A program made the translations under genes and the position numbers. Under the pieces are notes generated by a model. The model ran no database searches, was not told the origin of the DNA, and saw only the letters and a list, made by a program, of their open reading frames with translations. DNA of 64,000 bases from Bacillus sp. EAC (lineage in GTDB: Bacteria; Bacillota; Bacilli; Bacillales; Bacillaceae_G): positions 1-64,000 of the forward strand of contig NZ_NCSY01000013.1 of assembly GCF_002156875.1 (NCBI RefSeq), in the 5' to 3' direction. Positions 15,566 to 24,273 of this stretch are shown piece by piece. Every line of letters begins with the position of its first letter. Positions within the stretch are counted from its first letter, which is position 1.

Positions 15566-15598
15566 GGCTGTCGAGAAACAATCGACAGCCTATTTTAA
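15566..15598 (+). terminator. Terminator after yrrS
   Basis: AGGCTGTCGA and TCGACAGCCT arms with a seven-base loop, then ATTTTAAG. Outside the usual box A-hairpin order; box A comes 120 bases later. Confidence 0.75.
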
Positions 15599-15710
15599 GT
15601 AATTTATTCATTGGGATAATCGTGTCATTGCTTGTATATTTGCTTATTAATCACACTTGTAGGGGAGATTTTGCGCCACATTCATCATTAAAAATGACTA
15701 ATACTTATGC

Positions 15711-15791
15711 AACTAACTGGCGCGTTAGTTGAACAGCATGGACTTCTTCAGCAGTCTTTTTTTTAGTTATCTGGCAAAATAGATTAATAAG
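15711..15791 (+). repeat. Array junction 20: box A, hairpin, box B
   Basis: Consensus box A 15711-15730; short hairpin GACT...AGTC with eight Ts (15741-15764); box B TAGTTATCTGGCAAAATAGATTAATAAG. Confidence 0.83.
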
Positions 15792-15873
15792 AAACCAAGA
15801 TTAAATTAGGATAGAATAAATGAAAGGGCGGTAAAAAGCTAAGCTATACCCAACAAGAATAAAATAATTCTTC
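15792..15873 (+). other. Gene-less array unit
   Basis: Only 82 bases separate junctions 20 and 21. The stretch has a ribosome-binding-like GATAGAATAAATG start but the frame stops after four codons (MKGR). It looks like an emptied or collapsed unit. Confidence 0.45.
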
Positions 15874-15942
15874 AACTAACGAGCGCGTTAGTTGAAAATC
15901 ATAAAGTTGCTTCAGTAGCTCTTTTCTGGATTGTTGAACATG
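15874..15942 (+). repeat. Array junction 21: box A and hairpin
   Basis: Box A 15874-15893 (AACTAACGAGCGCGTTAGTT); wobble hairpin AAAGTTGC/GTAGCTCTTT; possible box B remnant GGATTGTTGAACATG. Confidence 0.8.
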
Positions 15943-16051
15943 AAAGGGAAAGGATTGAAGTTAAGTCCTTGAAAAATAAAATATAAATAAAAATAAAGTT
16001 AGCTTAAAAATAGGCTGATTGTTCATTGAGACAAATAATTCACATTTTCAA

Positions 16052-16092
16052 AAGTAAAAATCCTCCTTTAAATTAAAGAGGATTTTACTTTT
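16052..16092 (-). terminator. Terminator of the WGxxGxxG protein gene
   Basis: AAAATCCTC and GAGGATTTT arms near 16056-16083, with A/T tails on both sides; placed downstream of the minus-strand gene at 16153. Confidence 0.75.
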
Positions 16093-16152
16093 GGGATTTA
16101 ACCAATACAGGGAAAGTTTAAAATAAAGTTATACTAAATCATCTCACTATTA

Positions 16153-16485
16153 TTACCTTCTGTCGTCACGATCTTTTCTTCGTAATCCTAACAAACCAAG
16201 TAATCCTAATAGTCCAAGCCAACCCCAATCAGTATCATCATCGTTTGTATCTGTAGTGTTAGTAACGTTCATTGGATTATATCGATTATTAGTCATATTA
16301 CTTGGATTATAACGACTATTAGTCATATTACTTGGATTGTATCGGTCATTATTCATATTATCGTTTAAATTGTATCGATTATTAGTCTTATATTCGTCAG
16401 AATTGGCATTTACAGCTGATGCATTATTAGTTAAAAATGATAGCGATAATAAGAAAGAGAATAAAACTAAACACAATCTTTTCAT
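16153..16485 (-). CDS. Secreted WGxxGxxG-CTERM protein with NRYNP repeats
   Basis: The 110-residue product has a signal peptide (residues 1-24, ending ASA), then repeats of the type (N/S)RYNPSNMTN, an acidic spacer (DTNDDDTD) and the C-terminus WGWLGLLGLLGLLGLRRKDRDDRR. Trp-Gly-rich helix plus basic tail is the form of the WGxxGxxG-CTERM class, thought to be a sorting or anchoring tail comparable with PEP-CTERM. The start follows AAAAAAGGTGGTG on the minus strand. Its processing enzyme is not recognised in this window. It lies in a multi-gene stretch without box A between 15.9 and 18.2 kb. Confidence 0.75.
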   Translation of the reverse strand: MKRLCLVLFSFLLSLSFLTNNASAVNANSDEYKTNNRYNLNDNMNNDRYNPSNMTNSRYNPSNMTNNRYNPMNVTNTTDTNDDDTDWGWLGLLGLLGLLGLRRKDRDDRR

Positions 16486-16651
16486 TTAGTTCACCACCTT
16501 TTTTTAGGATAAGAGCATTAATATTTTGAGTAGTAATGAATGAAAACAATCATGGCAATTTAAACCATTATTTTAAATATTGTTTTTCGCATACTTTCTA
16601 TTTTTTGATAAAGAATAGCTTTTGTACCTATTCCGTGAAAAGGAGAATAGT

Positions 16652-17197
16652 ATGAATTTAATAACGAAGGGAAGTAAGATTATTATGGGTATTTTAAGTG
16701 GAAATCCACAAGATGAGCCTTTACATTATGGAGAAGTATTTGGATTATGGAGCGCTGTATCAGTCGCAAAAGCTGCACTAGATGGATATCAGGTCTATAT
16801 AAACCATACTGGTGATCAAGAGTTGAAAGCATTTTTAAAACAAGTAATTGAATCATCAATCAAGCCCTCAATAAAGGAAATAGAAGAAATATTACTACAT
16901 AACGATATCGCGGTTCCGCCTACACCAGCAGAACGACCTGAAGCAGATCTTGAACAAATTCCTGTTGGAGCAAGATTCCTTGATGCTCAAATAGCTTATA
17001 TGGTAGCTGCTGATATTGCAGCAGGTGTTGTAGCATGTAGTCAAGGGATGAGCCAATCAATTCGTGTTGATGTTGGGTTAATGTATGGACAAATGGGTGC
17101 AAAAAAAGCAAAAGACGGTGCTCTATTACTTCAGATGATGAAAGATAAAGGTTGGTTGGTTCCGCCACCACTTCATCATGAAACAAAACAACAATAA
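16652..17197 (+). CDS. DUF3231 family protein
   Basis: The 181-residue product starts at ATG 16652 behind AAAGGAG. It is helical and resembles DUF3231, a ferritin-like helical-bundle family of Bacilli: YGEVFGLWSAVSVAKAALDGYQVYINHTGDQELKAFLKQVI and LPVGARFLDAQIAYMVAADIAAGVVACSQGMSQS-type stretches. Related proteins are linked to the spore surface, but function is unproven. It stands just upstream of the manganese catalase gene with its own terminator (17206-17232). Confidence 0.75.
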   Translation: MNLITKGSKIIMGILSGNPQDEPLHYGEVFGLWSAVSVAKAALDGYQVYINHTGDQELKAFLKQVIESSIKPSIKEIEEILLHNDIAVPPTPAERPEADLEQIPVGARFLDAQIAYMVAADIAAGVVACSQGMSQSIRVDVGLMYGQMGAKKAKDGALLLQMMKDKGWLVPPPLHHETKQQ

Positions 17198-17205
17198 AAC
17201 ATATA

Positions 17206-17236
17206 AAGTCCACTGAATAATCAGTGGACTTTATTG
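17206..17236 (+). terminator. Terminator after the DUF3231 gene
   Basis: AAAGTCCACTGA pairs with TCAGTGGACTTT around a short AATAA-type loop; T-rich tail is short. Confidence 0.75.
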
Positions 17237-17298
17237 ATAGTTATATTATTTTATTTCATTGAAATCATTTGATTAATTGAAGAAATGAGGTAGTTACA

Positions 17299-18153
17299 GT
17301 GTATTCTTATAAAGAAGAATTGATTAATATGATAAAGCCAGATAAGCCAGATCCTGCTGCTGCGAAGGTATTACAAGAAGCATTAGGTGGGCAATTTGGT
17401 GAAATGAGAACAATGATGCAATACTTTTTTCAAAGCTCAAATTTCAGAGGGAAAGCGAAACAATACCGTGACTTAATTAGAGGTGTTTTTTTAGAAGAAA
17501 TAAGTCATGTCGAGCTCGTTCAAAGTACAATTAACCAACTTTTAACAGGTGCAGGTGAATCTACACCAGGTAATGCTGGAGTAAATGGAGCACCACTTGA
17601 TGAAGAAGTTAAACATGCTAATCCACACCACTTTATTGTAGGTGCGCAATCATCATTACCTGTAGATGCTGGTGGAAATCCATGGAATGGTTCATGGGTA
17701 TATAACCACGGGAATTTAATAGCTGATTTATTAAACAACTTAATTTTAGAATCCACAGGTGTTTTACAAAAAACTAGGATTTATGAAATGAGCTCTAATC
17801 AAACTTTAAGAGAAACGTTGGGATTTCTAATAGTACGAGATAATGCCCATCAGAATGCATTTGCAAAGGCATTAGAAACATTAGGTGTAGAATGGGGTAA
17901 ATTATTGCCTGTCCCTAACTATGATATAAATAAGTATCCCGAATGCAGAAAGTTTGTTGAAATGGGTTACCATAATGCTCAATTTAATTTTAGGCTTGAT
18001 CAGTCACTTATTGGGGAAGTTTTCAAAGGAAAATCTCCAAGTAGAAATGGAGAAGAGTTAAAGGTAATTGAACCTCCAAAAGGCTTTCCAGTACCAGACC
18101 TACCTGAAATGCCAAATGAGCATAGTCCAGGTTTGTATGATTTGAATAATTAA
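17299..18153 (+). CDS. Manganese catalase
   Basis: The 284-residue protein belongs to the di-manganese catalase family (Bacillus YdbD/CotJC type), which breaks down hydrogen peroxide. Metal ligands in four-helix order are visible: Glu in GGQFGEMRTMMQYFFQS, Glu and His in EEISHVELV, Glu in LILESTGVLQK, and His in DNAHQNAFAKALE. The start is GTG 17299 after GAAATGAGG. With the DUF3231 gene it may act at the spore surface; that is inference from relatives. Confidence 0.88.
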   Translation: MYSYKEELINMIKPDKPDPAAAKVLQEALGGQFGEMRTMMQYFFQSSNFRGKAKQYRDLIRGVFLEEISHVELVQSTINQLLTGAGESTPGNAGVNGAPLDEEVKHANPHHFIVGAQSSLPVDAGGNPWNGSWVYNHGNLIADLLNNLILESTGVLQKTRIYEMSSNQTLRETLGFLIVRDNAHQNAFAKALETLGVEWGKLLPVPNYDINKYPECRKFVEMGYHNAQFNFRLDQSLIGEVFKGKSPSRNGEELKVIEPPKGFPVPDLPEMPNEHSPGLYDLNN

Positions 18154-18167
18154 ATATAAAATAATAA

Positions 18168-18202
18168 GCTTCCTTTAATTAATAATTAGGAAGGTTTTTT
18201 AT
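18168..18202 (+). terminator. Terminator after the manganese catalase gene
   Basis: GCTTCCTTTAA and an AGGAAGG arm around an AT-rich loop, then six Ts. Confidence 0.65.
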
Positions 18203-18234
18203 TTGATTTAAACATAAATTATAACTTGTTATTC

Positions 18235-18254
18235 AACTAACGCATGTGTTAGTT
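18235..18254 (+). repeat. Array junction 22: box A only
   Basis: AACTAACGCATGTGTTAGTT: GCATGT centre, one step from the perfect palindrome class. Confidence 0.84.
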
Positions 18255-18282
18255 GCATTAGCAAAAAAAGGAACTTCACACA

Positions 18283-18328
18283 GATGAACTGCCCCCGACA
18301 CGACTAACAATCGGGGTGCAGTTCAAGA
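18283..18328. mobile_element. GC-rich inverted repeat, possible insertion-sequence end relic
   Basis: TGAACTGCCCCCGA and TCGGGGTGCAGTTCA face each other around a 12-base spacer. The sequence is unlike the AT-rich surroundings and resembles insertion-sequence termini (TGAACTGCACCCC-type). It may be two ends joined by internal deletion. A terminator is less likely since no T-run directly follows. Confidence 0.4.
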
Positions 18329-18427
18329 AAATTCATTTTTTATAAAAATTAAACACTTGTCCATTTCTTTTTACTTGTCCAATCATAGGATGTTGAGATG
18401 AAATTAAAAGGAAAAGGTGTTGTTATA

Positions 18428-18637
18428 ATGGGTTGCAACTGTAACAATGAAAGAAATAACGATAGAAATAATGATAGAAACAGAAGAAGAGATAGAGATT
18501 TTACGTTTAATGCGAAAATCACGATTGATAAAGATGACTTCTGTCGTGCAGTAGAACGATGCGACGATGACAGACGTGATGAAAGACGCGATATTTTCGG
18601 TCGCAGTATTAGTGACAGAGGCGGTTGGAATTGGTAA
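18428..18637 (+). CDS. Small Asn/Arg/Asp-rich protein with N-terminal CNC
   Basis: The 69-residue product starts at ATG 18428 (AAAAGGTG upstream) with MGCNCNNERNN, then a low-complexity Asn-Asp-Arg run, a short globular stretch (FTFNAKITIDKDDFCRAVERCDDD) and the end GGWNW. Such composition is typical of small spore coat or exosporium proteins, but I cannot name a family. The longer ATG at 18398 is possible. Confidence 0.6.
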   Translation: MGCNCNNERNNDRNNDRNRRRDRDFTFNAKITIDKDDFCRAVERCDDDRRDERRDIFGRSISDRGGWNW

Positions 18638-18757
18638 GTTGAAAAAGCAGTTAAAAAGGAACTTCAATCATAGAAGATCCTTTTTTTTTGCCGATAAACA
18701 TATTTATGTAAATTAGATTCACATACAATTTCATGAGAAATAGGCTAGTTCTTTTAC

Positions 18758-18841
18758 AACTAACTGGCGCGTTAGTTCATTAAGAGTCAGGAGTCGATAA
18801 TGATCGACTCCTTTTTAAGTTTTTAGAAAGATAGTTAAAAG
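18758..18841 (+). repeat. Array junction 23: box A, hairpin, box B remnant
   Basis: Consensus box A 18758-18777; hairpin GGAGTCGA/TCGACTCC (18790-18811) with five Ts; box B remnant GAAAGATAGTTAAAAG. Confidence 0.86.
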
Positions 18842-19035
18842 ATGTTTAATAGTAAAAAAAGGTAAAAAATATGATTTTGTTGAATGTAAGAGGCTATGAG
18901 TATGTCAAAATGTAAAAATTAAGGGGAAATGGAGTGGTTAAACAAATTATTGAAAGTCAAATAACCTGTACATAATATCCCCTTTCAGTTCTTAGTGCAT
19001 AAAGTGGCTAAATTGGCAAAAGAGGTGAACCACCG

Positions 19036-20265
19036 ATGAAATTAAGGGAGCATAAAAGCTTCGTTCGTTTTTGGACTGCATCCACAACTTCAAACTTTGG
19101 CACAAATATTACGACTATTGCTCTGCAAGTATTAGTGGTGGTTAATATGGGAGGCAGTGCTGTTGATGTTGGCTGGGTTTCAGCATCTAGATGGCTTCCA
19201 TATGTACTGTTGGGATTAATAGCGGGGGTTTTGGTTGATCGTTTTCACCGAAAGACTGTACTGGTTATAACAGATATGGGGCGTGGCATTATATTTGCTA
19301 TTATTTGCTTTTTGGCTGTCGCAGGAGTACTAAGTATTGGCTGGCTAATGGTCCTGCTCATGCTCTTTGGCGCATTGTCTCTTTTTAATGATGTTGCCCA
19401 CCGATCCTTTGTGCCACATTTAGTCCCTCGTCCTTTATTAACTCGTGCATATGCACGATTAGAACAAAGCGCAGCTGTTGCGGAAACGAGCGGACCAGCC
19501 ATTGGAGGCGGGCTTGTCTCATGGATCGGTGCACCTTTTGCCCTTCTTGTAGATGCCGTATCGTATCTGTTTTCAGGTATTTTAATGGCCTCTGTTAAAC
19601 ACCTGCCAACAGAGAAAGTGAAGGCTGGGCCACTTGGTCAGCAAATCAAGGAAGGTTTGCAATGGGTCTACCAACACCAATACCTTCGTACACTCGCTTT
19701 AAACACGCACGTATGGTTTTTCTTCCATAGCATGACGATGACGGTACTTGTATCCTTTTTTTTGATTGAACTTGACTTCGATGCCTCGCACCTTGGGTTT
19801 GCCCTCGCCGCTGCAGGTGTCGGTGCAGTCGCTGGAACCTCTCTATCTACTCGGGCCGGTGATCGCTTGGGTATCGGCCGTGCAATTGCTTTTTCTCGAA
19901 TTCTCTATGCTCCAGCAGTGATTGTGATGGTTTTAGCTCCAGCAGCTAACAACTCCGACCCACTTAACATAGCTCTCATTTTTGTTGTTGTAGGGCAGCT
20001 ATTGTACGGCTTTGCCATGGGAATCGAGGGTCCTCTCGAAACGGGTTATCAGCAGTATGTCACGCCATCTCATCTACAAGGACGCATGAATGCAACGATG
20101 CGATCCATTAACCGTAGTGTGGTCGTTATCGGCGCCCCACTAGGTGGTGCCATCGCCGATGGACTAGGGTTCCTAACGGCCTTATGGATTTCGATAGCTG
20201 GTCTAGCTTTATGCGGACTATGGTTCAGTCTTTCATCGATGAGAAAAGCTCAAATAAAAGAATAA
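19036..20265 (+). CDS. MFS drug/metabolite exporter, EntS/Mef-like, likely acquired
   Basis: The 409-residue transporter has twelve predicted helices and MFS motif A variant GVLVDRFHRKTVLVITDMGRG in the first cytoplasmic loop. The N-terminal text FVRFWTASTTSNFGTNITTIALQVLVV matches the MFS_3 (EntS, macrolide-efflux) branch. ATG 19036 follows AGAGGTGA. Base and codon use are clearly richer in G+C than neighbouring genes (many GCC, CTC, CGC, GGC codons), which suggests recent transfer from a higher-GC Bacillota. Substrate unknown. Confidence 0.85.
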   Translation: MKLREHKSFVRFWTASTTSNFGTNITTIALQVLVVVNMGGSAVDVGWVSASRWLPYVLLGLIAGVLVDRFHRKTVLVITDMGRGIIFAIICFLAVAGVLSIGWLMVLLMLFGALSLFNDVAHRSFVPHLVPRPLLTRAYARLEQSAAVAETSGPAIGGGLVSWIGAPFALLVDAVSYLFSGILMASVKHLPTEKVKAGPLGQQIKEGLQWVYQHQYLRTLALNTHVWFFFHSMTMTVLVSFFLIELDFDASHLGFALAAAGVGAVAGTSLSTRAGDRLGIGRAIAFSRILYAPAVIVMVLAPAANNSDPLNIALIFVVVGQLLYGFAMGIEGPLETGYQQYVTPSHLQGRMNATMRSINRSVVVIGAPLGGAIADGLGFLTALWISIAGLALCGLWFSLSSMRKAQIKE

Positions 20266-20391
20266 AAGAATACGAAATCTAAAAATGCATTAAAATAATT
20301 AGACACTGACTGAGTATCTATTAAAATTATAATTAAATGTAGAATCTAGCGCAGGAAGAAGTAGTGTTTTGTCTGTGAAATAATGTACTTA

Positions 20392-20475
20392 AAGCAACGC
20401 ATGCGTTAGTTACACAACAAGAGTTGCCAATGGCAGCTTTTTTTGTTGTAGTAACTGACAGGTTAATTGAAAAAA
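20392..20475 (+). repeat. Array junction 24: box A, hairpin, box B
   Basis: Box A 20392-20411 (AAGCAACGCATGCGTTAGTT); hairpin AGTTGCC-AAT-GGCAGCT with seven Ts; box B AGTAACTGACAGGTTAATTGAAAAA. Confidence 0.86.
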
Positions 20476-20538
20476 AAAGGAAAAAATTATCTAATTTGTC
20501 GAAATAAAAGAGAAAAGGTTTTAAGGAAGGAGAAGTCT

Positions 20539-21003
20539 ATGAATTACAAAGCAGAAATGAGAAAATTTATTGGTCACGAAACCCTATTAACTGTTGGTTG
20601 TGGGATAATTATAGAGGATAATGAACAGATATTGTTGCAACATCGGACTGATGAGGACAATTGGTGTATTCCTGGCGGACTTATGGAAATTGGAGAAACT
20701 TTTGAAGAGACTGCAAAGAGGGAATCTTTTGAAGAAACGGGGCTAACGGTAACGGATTTAGAGCTGTTTGGTATTTATTCAGGAGAAAGATGTTTTGTTC
20801 AATATCCCAATGGAGATAAGGTCTTCAGTGTTCAAATAATTTTTAAATCCAAACATTTTACAGGGGAATTAAAACAAAAGGATGTTGAGAGCAGAGAACA
20901 TCGTTTTTTCAGAAAGACGGAACTTCCTGCTAACTTAAATCCCCGTCAAAAACCATTTATAATTGATTGGGCAGAAGAAAATAGTCATCCAATTATAAAA
21001 TAA
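20539..21003 (+). CDS. Nudix hydrolase
   Basis: The 154-residue enzyme carries a full Nudix box (GGLMEIGETFEETAKRE ... FEETGL) at about residues 53-75, followed by a beta-rich second half (ELFGIYSGERCFVQYPNGDKVFSVQIIF). It should hydrolyse a nucleoside diphosphate-linked compound with Mg2+. ATG 20539 follows AAGGAAGGAG at good spacing; the frame extends upstream to 20467 without a site. It is intact, unlike the Nudix gene at 1768. Confidence 0.88.
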   Translation: MNYKAEMRKFIGHETLLTVGCGIIIEDNEQILLQHRTDEDNWCIPGGLMEIGETFEETAKRESFEETGLTVTDLELFGIYSGERCFVQYPNGDKVFSVQIIFKSKHFTGELKQKDVESREHRFFRKTELPANLNPRQKPFIIDWAEENSHPIIK

Positions 21004-21010
21004 TCTGATT

Positions 21011-21092
21011 AACTAACTGGCGCGTTAGTTCTACAGACTGATCGACTATTTAGTCGATATTTTTTGCACTAAATGGCAGTTTAGATTGCAAT
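21011..21092 (+). repeat. Array junction 25: box A, hairpin, box B
   Basis: Consensus box A 21011-21030; hairpin ATCGACTA-TT-TAGTCGAT (21041-21058); box B TTGCACTAAATGGCAGTTTAGATTG. Starts only 8 bases after the Nudix stop. Confidence 0.88.
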
Positions 21093-21255
21093 CTAATAAT
21101 ATGAATAATTAACCAGTACCTGTTCACTTAATTTTGTGTGAAATACTAAATGAATAAAGGAAAGTCAATTCGAAAATGAAGGACTTAAACGGAATGTAAA
21201 GAAATAGAATTAAGTATTGATGGAAAATGTTATTAACTATACGGAGGATAATATT

Positions 21256-22227
21256 ATGGAGCAAGCCGTTGAACGAGTTTTTAAGAAAGAGATTTTACTA
21301 AATGCAGCTTCACAATTTGGGATAACCGTCGATGAAAAGCCACTCGGTGATTTTGAAAACTATATATTTAAAGGATATACAAAGGACGGAATTCCGAAAG
21401 TATTACGTTTAACTCATTCTTCTCATCGTTTAAAGGAAGAAATTGAAGCAGAGTTAATGTTTGTAAAATTTGTAAGTGAAAACGATGCGAACGTGGCTGG
21501 GTCATTAGTTTCATTACATGGGAATTTGGTTGAAGAGCACATTGCTAGTGATGGGACGAGCTTCTTTGCTTCAATGTTTGAATTTGCAGAAGGAAAATTA
21601 GTAGACCGCATGAATCCAAATGAGTGGAATGATGATTTGATGTATGCTTGGGGGAAGACAATTGGAAAGTTACACGCTTTAACAGTTAATTACCCTAAAA
21701 CAACAAACAGAGAACATTTGTCTGAAAATGCGTACGTAAATGGAATGCTAAAACATGAAGAGCTTGGTCTATATACAAAAAGACTTATGGAAGAAATACA
21801 AAGCTACGAGAGAAAAGATGATTCATATGGTTTGATTCATAGTGATTTACATTTTCAAAACTTCTTCATAAATGAAGAGTGCAAAATTACGGCTTTTGAT
21901 TTTGATGATCTGCATTATAATTATTTTATTTCCGATATCGCAATTGTATTGTATTATTCTGCTTGGGTAAGTAAGGATTCAATTGAAGAAAAGTCACAAT
22001 TTGCACGAAAACAACTAGAAGTATTTAAAAAAGGATATGAAACGGAATTTCTACTAGAGGATGAATGGTATAATAGAATACCTGCGTTTTTAAAGTTAAG
22101 AGATCATACAGTGTTTTATGTATTAACAATGAAATATGAAGGGGAAGACAAAACTCAAAGAATAATTGAACTATGTGAAGAAATTCGTCAAAGAATTATT
22201 AGTGATAAAGCAATCATTGAAATATAA
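21256..22227 (+). CDS. Aminoglycoside phosphotransferase-fold kinase
   Basis: The 323-residue protein has the APH/choline-kinase fold. The catalytic loop GLIHSDLHFQNFFINEE (Asp and Asn) and the metal-binding AFDFDDLHYNYFISDIA are present. N-terminal strand text NYIFKGYTKDGIPKVLRLTHSSHR fits the nucleotide-binding lobe. ATG 21256 follows TACGGAGG; an upstream in-frame ATG at 21217 is less well placed. Members phosphorylate antibiotics, choline, homoserine or sugars; substrate cannot be read here. A perfect terminator follows. Confidence 0.82.
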   Translation: MEQAVERVFKKEILLNAASQFGITVDEKPLGDFENYIFKGYTKDGIPKVLRLTHSSHRLKEEIEAELMFVKFVSENDANVAGSLVSLHGNLVEEHIASDGTSFFASMFEFAEGKLVDRMNPNEWNDDLMYAWGKTIGKLHALTVNYPKTTNREHLSENAYVNGMLKHEELGLYTKRLMEEIQSYERKDDSYGLIHSDLHFQNFFINEECKITAFDFDDLHYNYFISDIAIVLYYSAWVSKDSIEEKSQFARKQLEVFKKGYETEFLLEDEWYNRIPAFLKLRDHTVFYVLTMKYEGEDKTQRIIELCEEIRQRIISDKAIIEI

Positions 22228-22244
22228 TTTGAAAAATATTCATA

Positions 22245-22282
22245 AAAAACCTCGGAAAACCTATTGAGTTTCCGAGGTTTTA
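22245..22282 (+). terminator. Terminator after the kinase gene
   Basis: AAACCTCGGAAA pairs with TTTCCGAGGTTT, followed by T-rich sequence. It lies before, and separate from, the box A hairpin. Confidence 0.85.
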
Positions 22283-22337
22283 TTTATTTCAATTTGCAGG
22301 GGATGATTTTATTACTAAATAAATATATTCGATATTG

Positions 22338-22422
22338 AACTAACGAGTGCGTTAGTTCAACAACAATGGCTGCTTAGGCAGTCTTTTTTTTATTGCACTA
22401 TCTGGCAGGATAGTTTAATAAG
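22338..22422 (+). repeat. Array junction 26: box A, hairpin, box B
   Basis: Box A 22338-22357 (centre GAGTGC); hairpin GGCTGC-TTA-GGCAGTC with eight Ts; box B ATTGCACTATCTGGCAGGATAG. Confidence 0.87.
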
Positions 22423-22564
22423 AATATGACCGCTTTTTTTATTGAAGCAAGCAAATGGCGGCATTGGTAAATTAAAAAGGTTTCTATCATTTATTGTGGA
22501 ATATAATAATTATACAAATGGAAATTAATACCATTAATAAAAAATTTAAAGGAATTAGATAAAA

Positions 22565-23611
22565 ATGAACATAAATATTTCACAAAGAATTTCAAATATC
22601 CAAAATAATAATCATTTCTCAGGTACAGCATTCGTTAAAGATGATGAAGAAAGAGTTTTGTTAGATCTAAGCTTCGGTTATGCCAATCGATCCGAAGGTT
22701 TAAAAAACCTTACATCGACCAGATATGGCATAGCCTCGGGATGTAAGCTCTTCACTTCAATAGCTATATGTCAGCTTGTGGAAAAAGGAATACTTTCGTT
22801 TGATTCTACTTTAAGTGAATGTATTGATATAAATTTTCCGAATTGGGATGAAAAGATAACCATCCATCATTTACTGACACATACTTCTGGAATACCAGAT
22901 TATTTTGATGAAGAAGTCATGGATGATTTTGAGGAACTATGGATCAACCACCCTATGTATCACATTAGGCGTTCGAGAGACTTTTTACCACTTTTTCAAA
23001 ATGAGCACATGAAATCAAAATTGGGAGAGCGGTTTCACTATAATAATGCAGGTTATATATTGTTAGGTTTAGTTGTAGAACAATTAAGTGGGGTTTCCTT
23101 TACTGACTACATTGATGTACATATCTTTAATAAAGCTGGCATGATGGATTCAGGGTACTTTGCGTTTGACTCTCTTCCTGAAAGGACAGCAATAGGTTAT
23201 ATTGATAATTCAGATGGTACATGGAAAACAAATATTTATTCATTACCAGCTAAAGGTGGCCCGGATGGTGGAGCATATGTAACAGCTAAAGATATGATGA
23301 AATTTTGGTATGCCCTTATGAACTACAAACTATTAGACGAGGCATTAACCAATCAGTTATTAACAGCTCACACCCAAGTTAAAGAAGATAGTTTTTATGG
23401 TTATGGTATATGGATTAAGAAAATTGAAAATAACATCATTAAGTACCATGTAATGGGATATGATCCTGGGGTTAGCTTTCATTCTGCTTATTTTCCTAAC
23501 TCATCTTTCAAAATTGTTGTATGCTCCAATAAGTCATCAGGAGCATTTGACATTACGAACGGAATTGAAGAAGAATTGACGAAGATTAAAAACCCTTATA
23601 ATCATATGTGA
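22565..23611 (+). CDS. Serine hydrolase of the class C beta-lactamase/DD-peptidase fold
   Basis: The 348-residue enzyme has the SxxK nucleophile motif in GIASGCKLFTS (Ser about 58) and the second-site Tyr in FHYNNAGYILLG (YxN). The third motif is a HTSGIPDYF / YDPGVSFH-type region. There is no signal peptide, so it is cytosolic, as in EstB-like esterases and penicillin-binding-related proteins of Bacilli. The start ATG 22565 has a moderate site (AAAGGAATT). Substrate unknown; family includes esterases, D-aminopeptidases and beta-lactamases. Confidence 0.82.
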   Translation: MNINISQRISNIQNNNHFSGTAFVKDDEERVLLDLSFGYANRSEGLKNLTSTRYGIASGCKLFTSIAICQLVEKGILSFDSTLSECIDINFPNWDEKITIHHLLTHTSGIPDYFDEEVMDDFEELWINHPMYHIRRSRDFLPLFQNEHMKSKLGERFHYNNAGYILLGLVVEQLSGVSFTDYIDVHIFNKAGMMDSGYFAFDSLPERTAIGYIDNSDGTWKTNIYSLPAKGGPDGGAYVTAKDMMKFWYALMNYKLLDEALTNQLLTAHTQVKEDSFYGYGIWIKKIENNIIKYHVMGYDPGVSFHSAYFPNSSFKIVVCSNKSSGAFDITNGIEEELTKIKNPYNHM

Positions 23612-23675
23612 TTCTGAAAAGTAAAATATTAGTTTAAATTAATAATACATATTGATAGCAAAAGGGGTGGTTTTA

Positions 23676-24203
23676 ATGGAATGGATAGCTACAGACACAC
23701 TACATTGCGACCTACTTACCATTAAGGATATTGTCTATAATCCATGCAGATTTGATTGCTCTCTGCCACGTATAGAATCACAAAATGCTGAATATGGGGC
23801 ATATGTATTTAATTTGAATTCCTTATCCATAAGATTTCGTGTCGCTAAAATTACCCCTAAAAAGGTTGGACAATTTGTGACTTTATGGGAAAGAATTGGG
23901 GATAGTCCAATCCAACCATATGACATATCAGATCCAGTCGATCTATTCGTTATTAGTACCCGTAATGATGATAAATTTGGTCAGTTTATATTTCCTAAAA
24001 CTGTTCTTTGTGATCAGGGGATATTATCAAATAAAGGTAAAGGCGGTAAACGTGCAATAAGAGTTTATCCACCTTGGGACAAGCCCTCTAGCCGTCAGGC
24101 AAAAAAAACTCAGACATGGCAACTGGAATATTTCCTTGAGACACCTTTAAGTAGACCGATAGATTGTGTTCGTGCACATAATCTTTATAATACCCAATCA
24201 TAA
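23676..24203 (+). CDS. MepB family protein
   Basis: The 175-residue product starts at ATG 23676 after AAAGGGGTGG. It shows the MepB family pattern: ESQNAEYGAYVFNLNSLSIRFRVAKITPKKVGQFVTLWER, then DPVDLFVISTRNDDKFGQFIFPKTVL and KGKGGKRAIRVYPPW. In Staphylococcus aureus mepB belongs to the mepRAB multidrug efflux operon, but its biochemical role is unknown. Here no MepA or MepR gene is next to it. Confidence 0.8.
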   Translation: MEWIATDTLHCDLLTIKDIVYNPCRFDCSLPRIESQNAEYGAYVFNLNSLSIRFRVAKITPKKVGQFVTLWERIGDSPIQPYDISDPVDLFVISTRNDDKFGQFIFPKTVLCDQGILSNKGKGGKRAIRVYPPWDKPSSRQAKKTQTWQLEYFLETPLSRPIDCVRAHNLYNTQS

Positions 24204-24273
24204 TTTCATGTTTTAGGAAATTTAGTTTACAAAAAAGGACTTTCTATGTATGAAGATACATTTATTCTTATTC

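Noticed and set aside
15544-15732. 62-residue frame after yrrS
   Set aside because: Runs through the yrrS terminator and ends in box A; no start signal. A short hydrophobic stretch alone is not enough.
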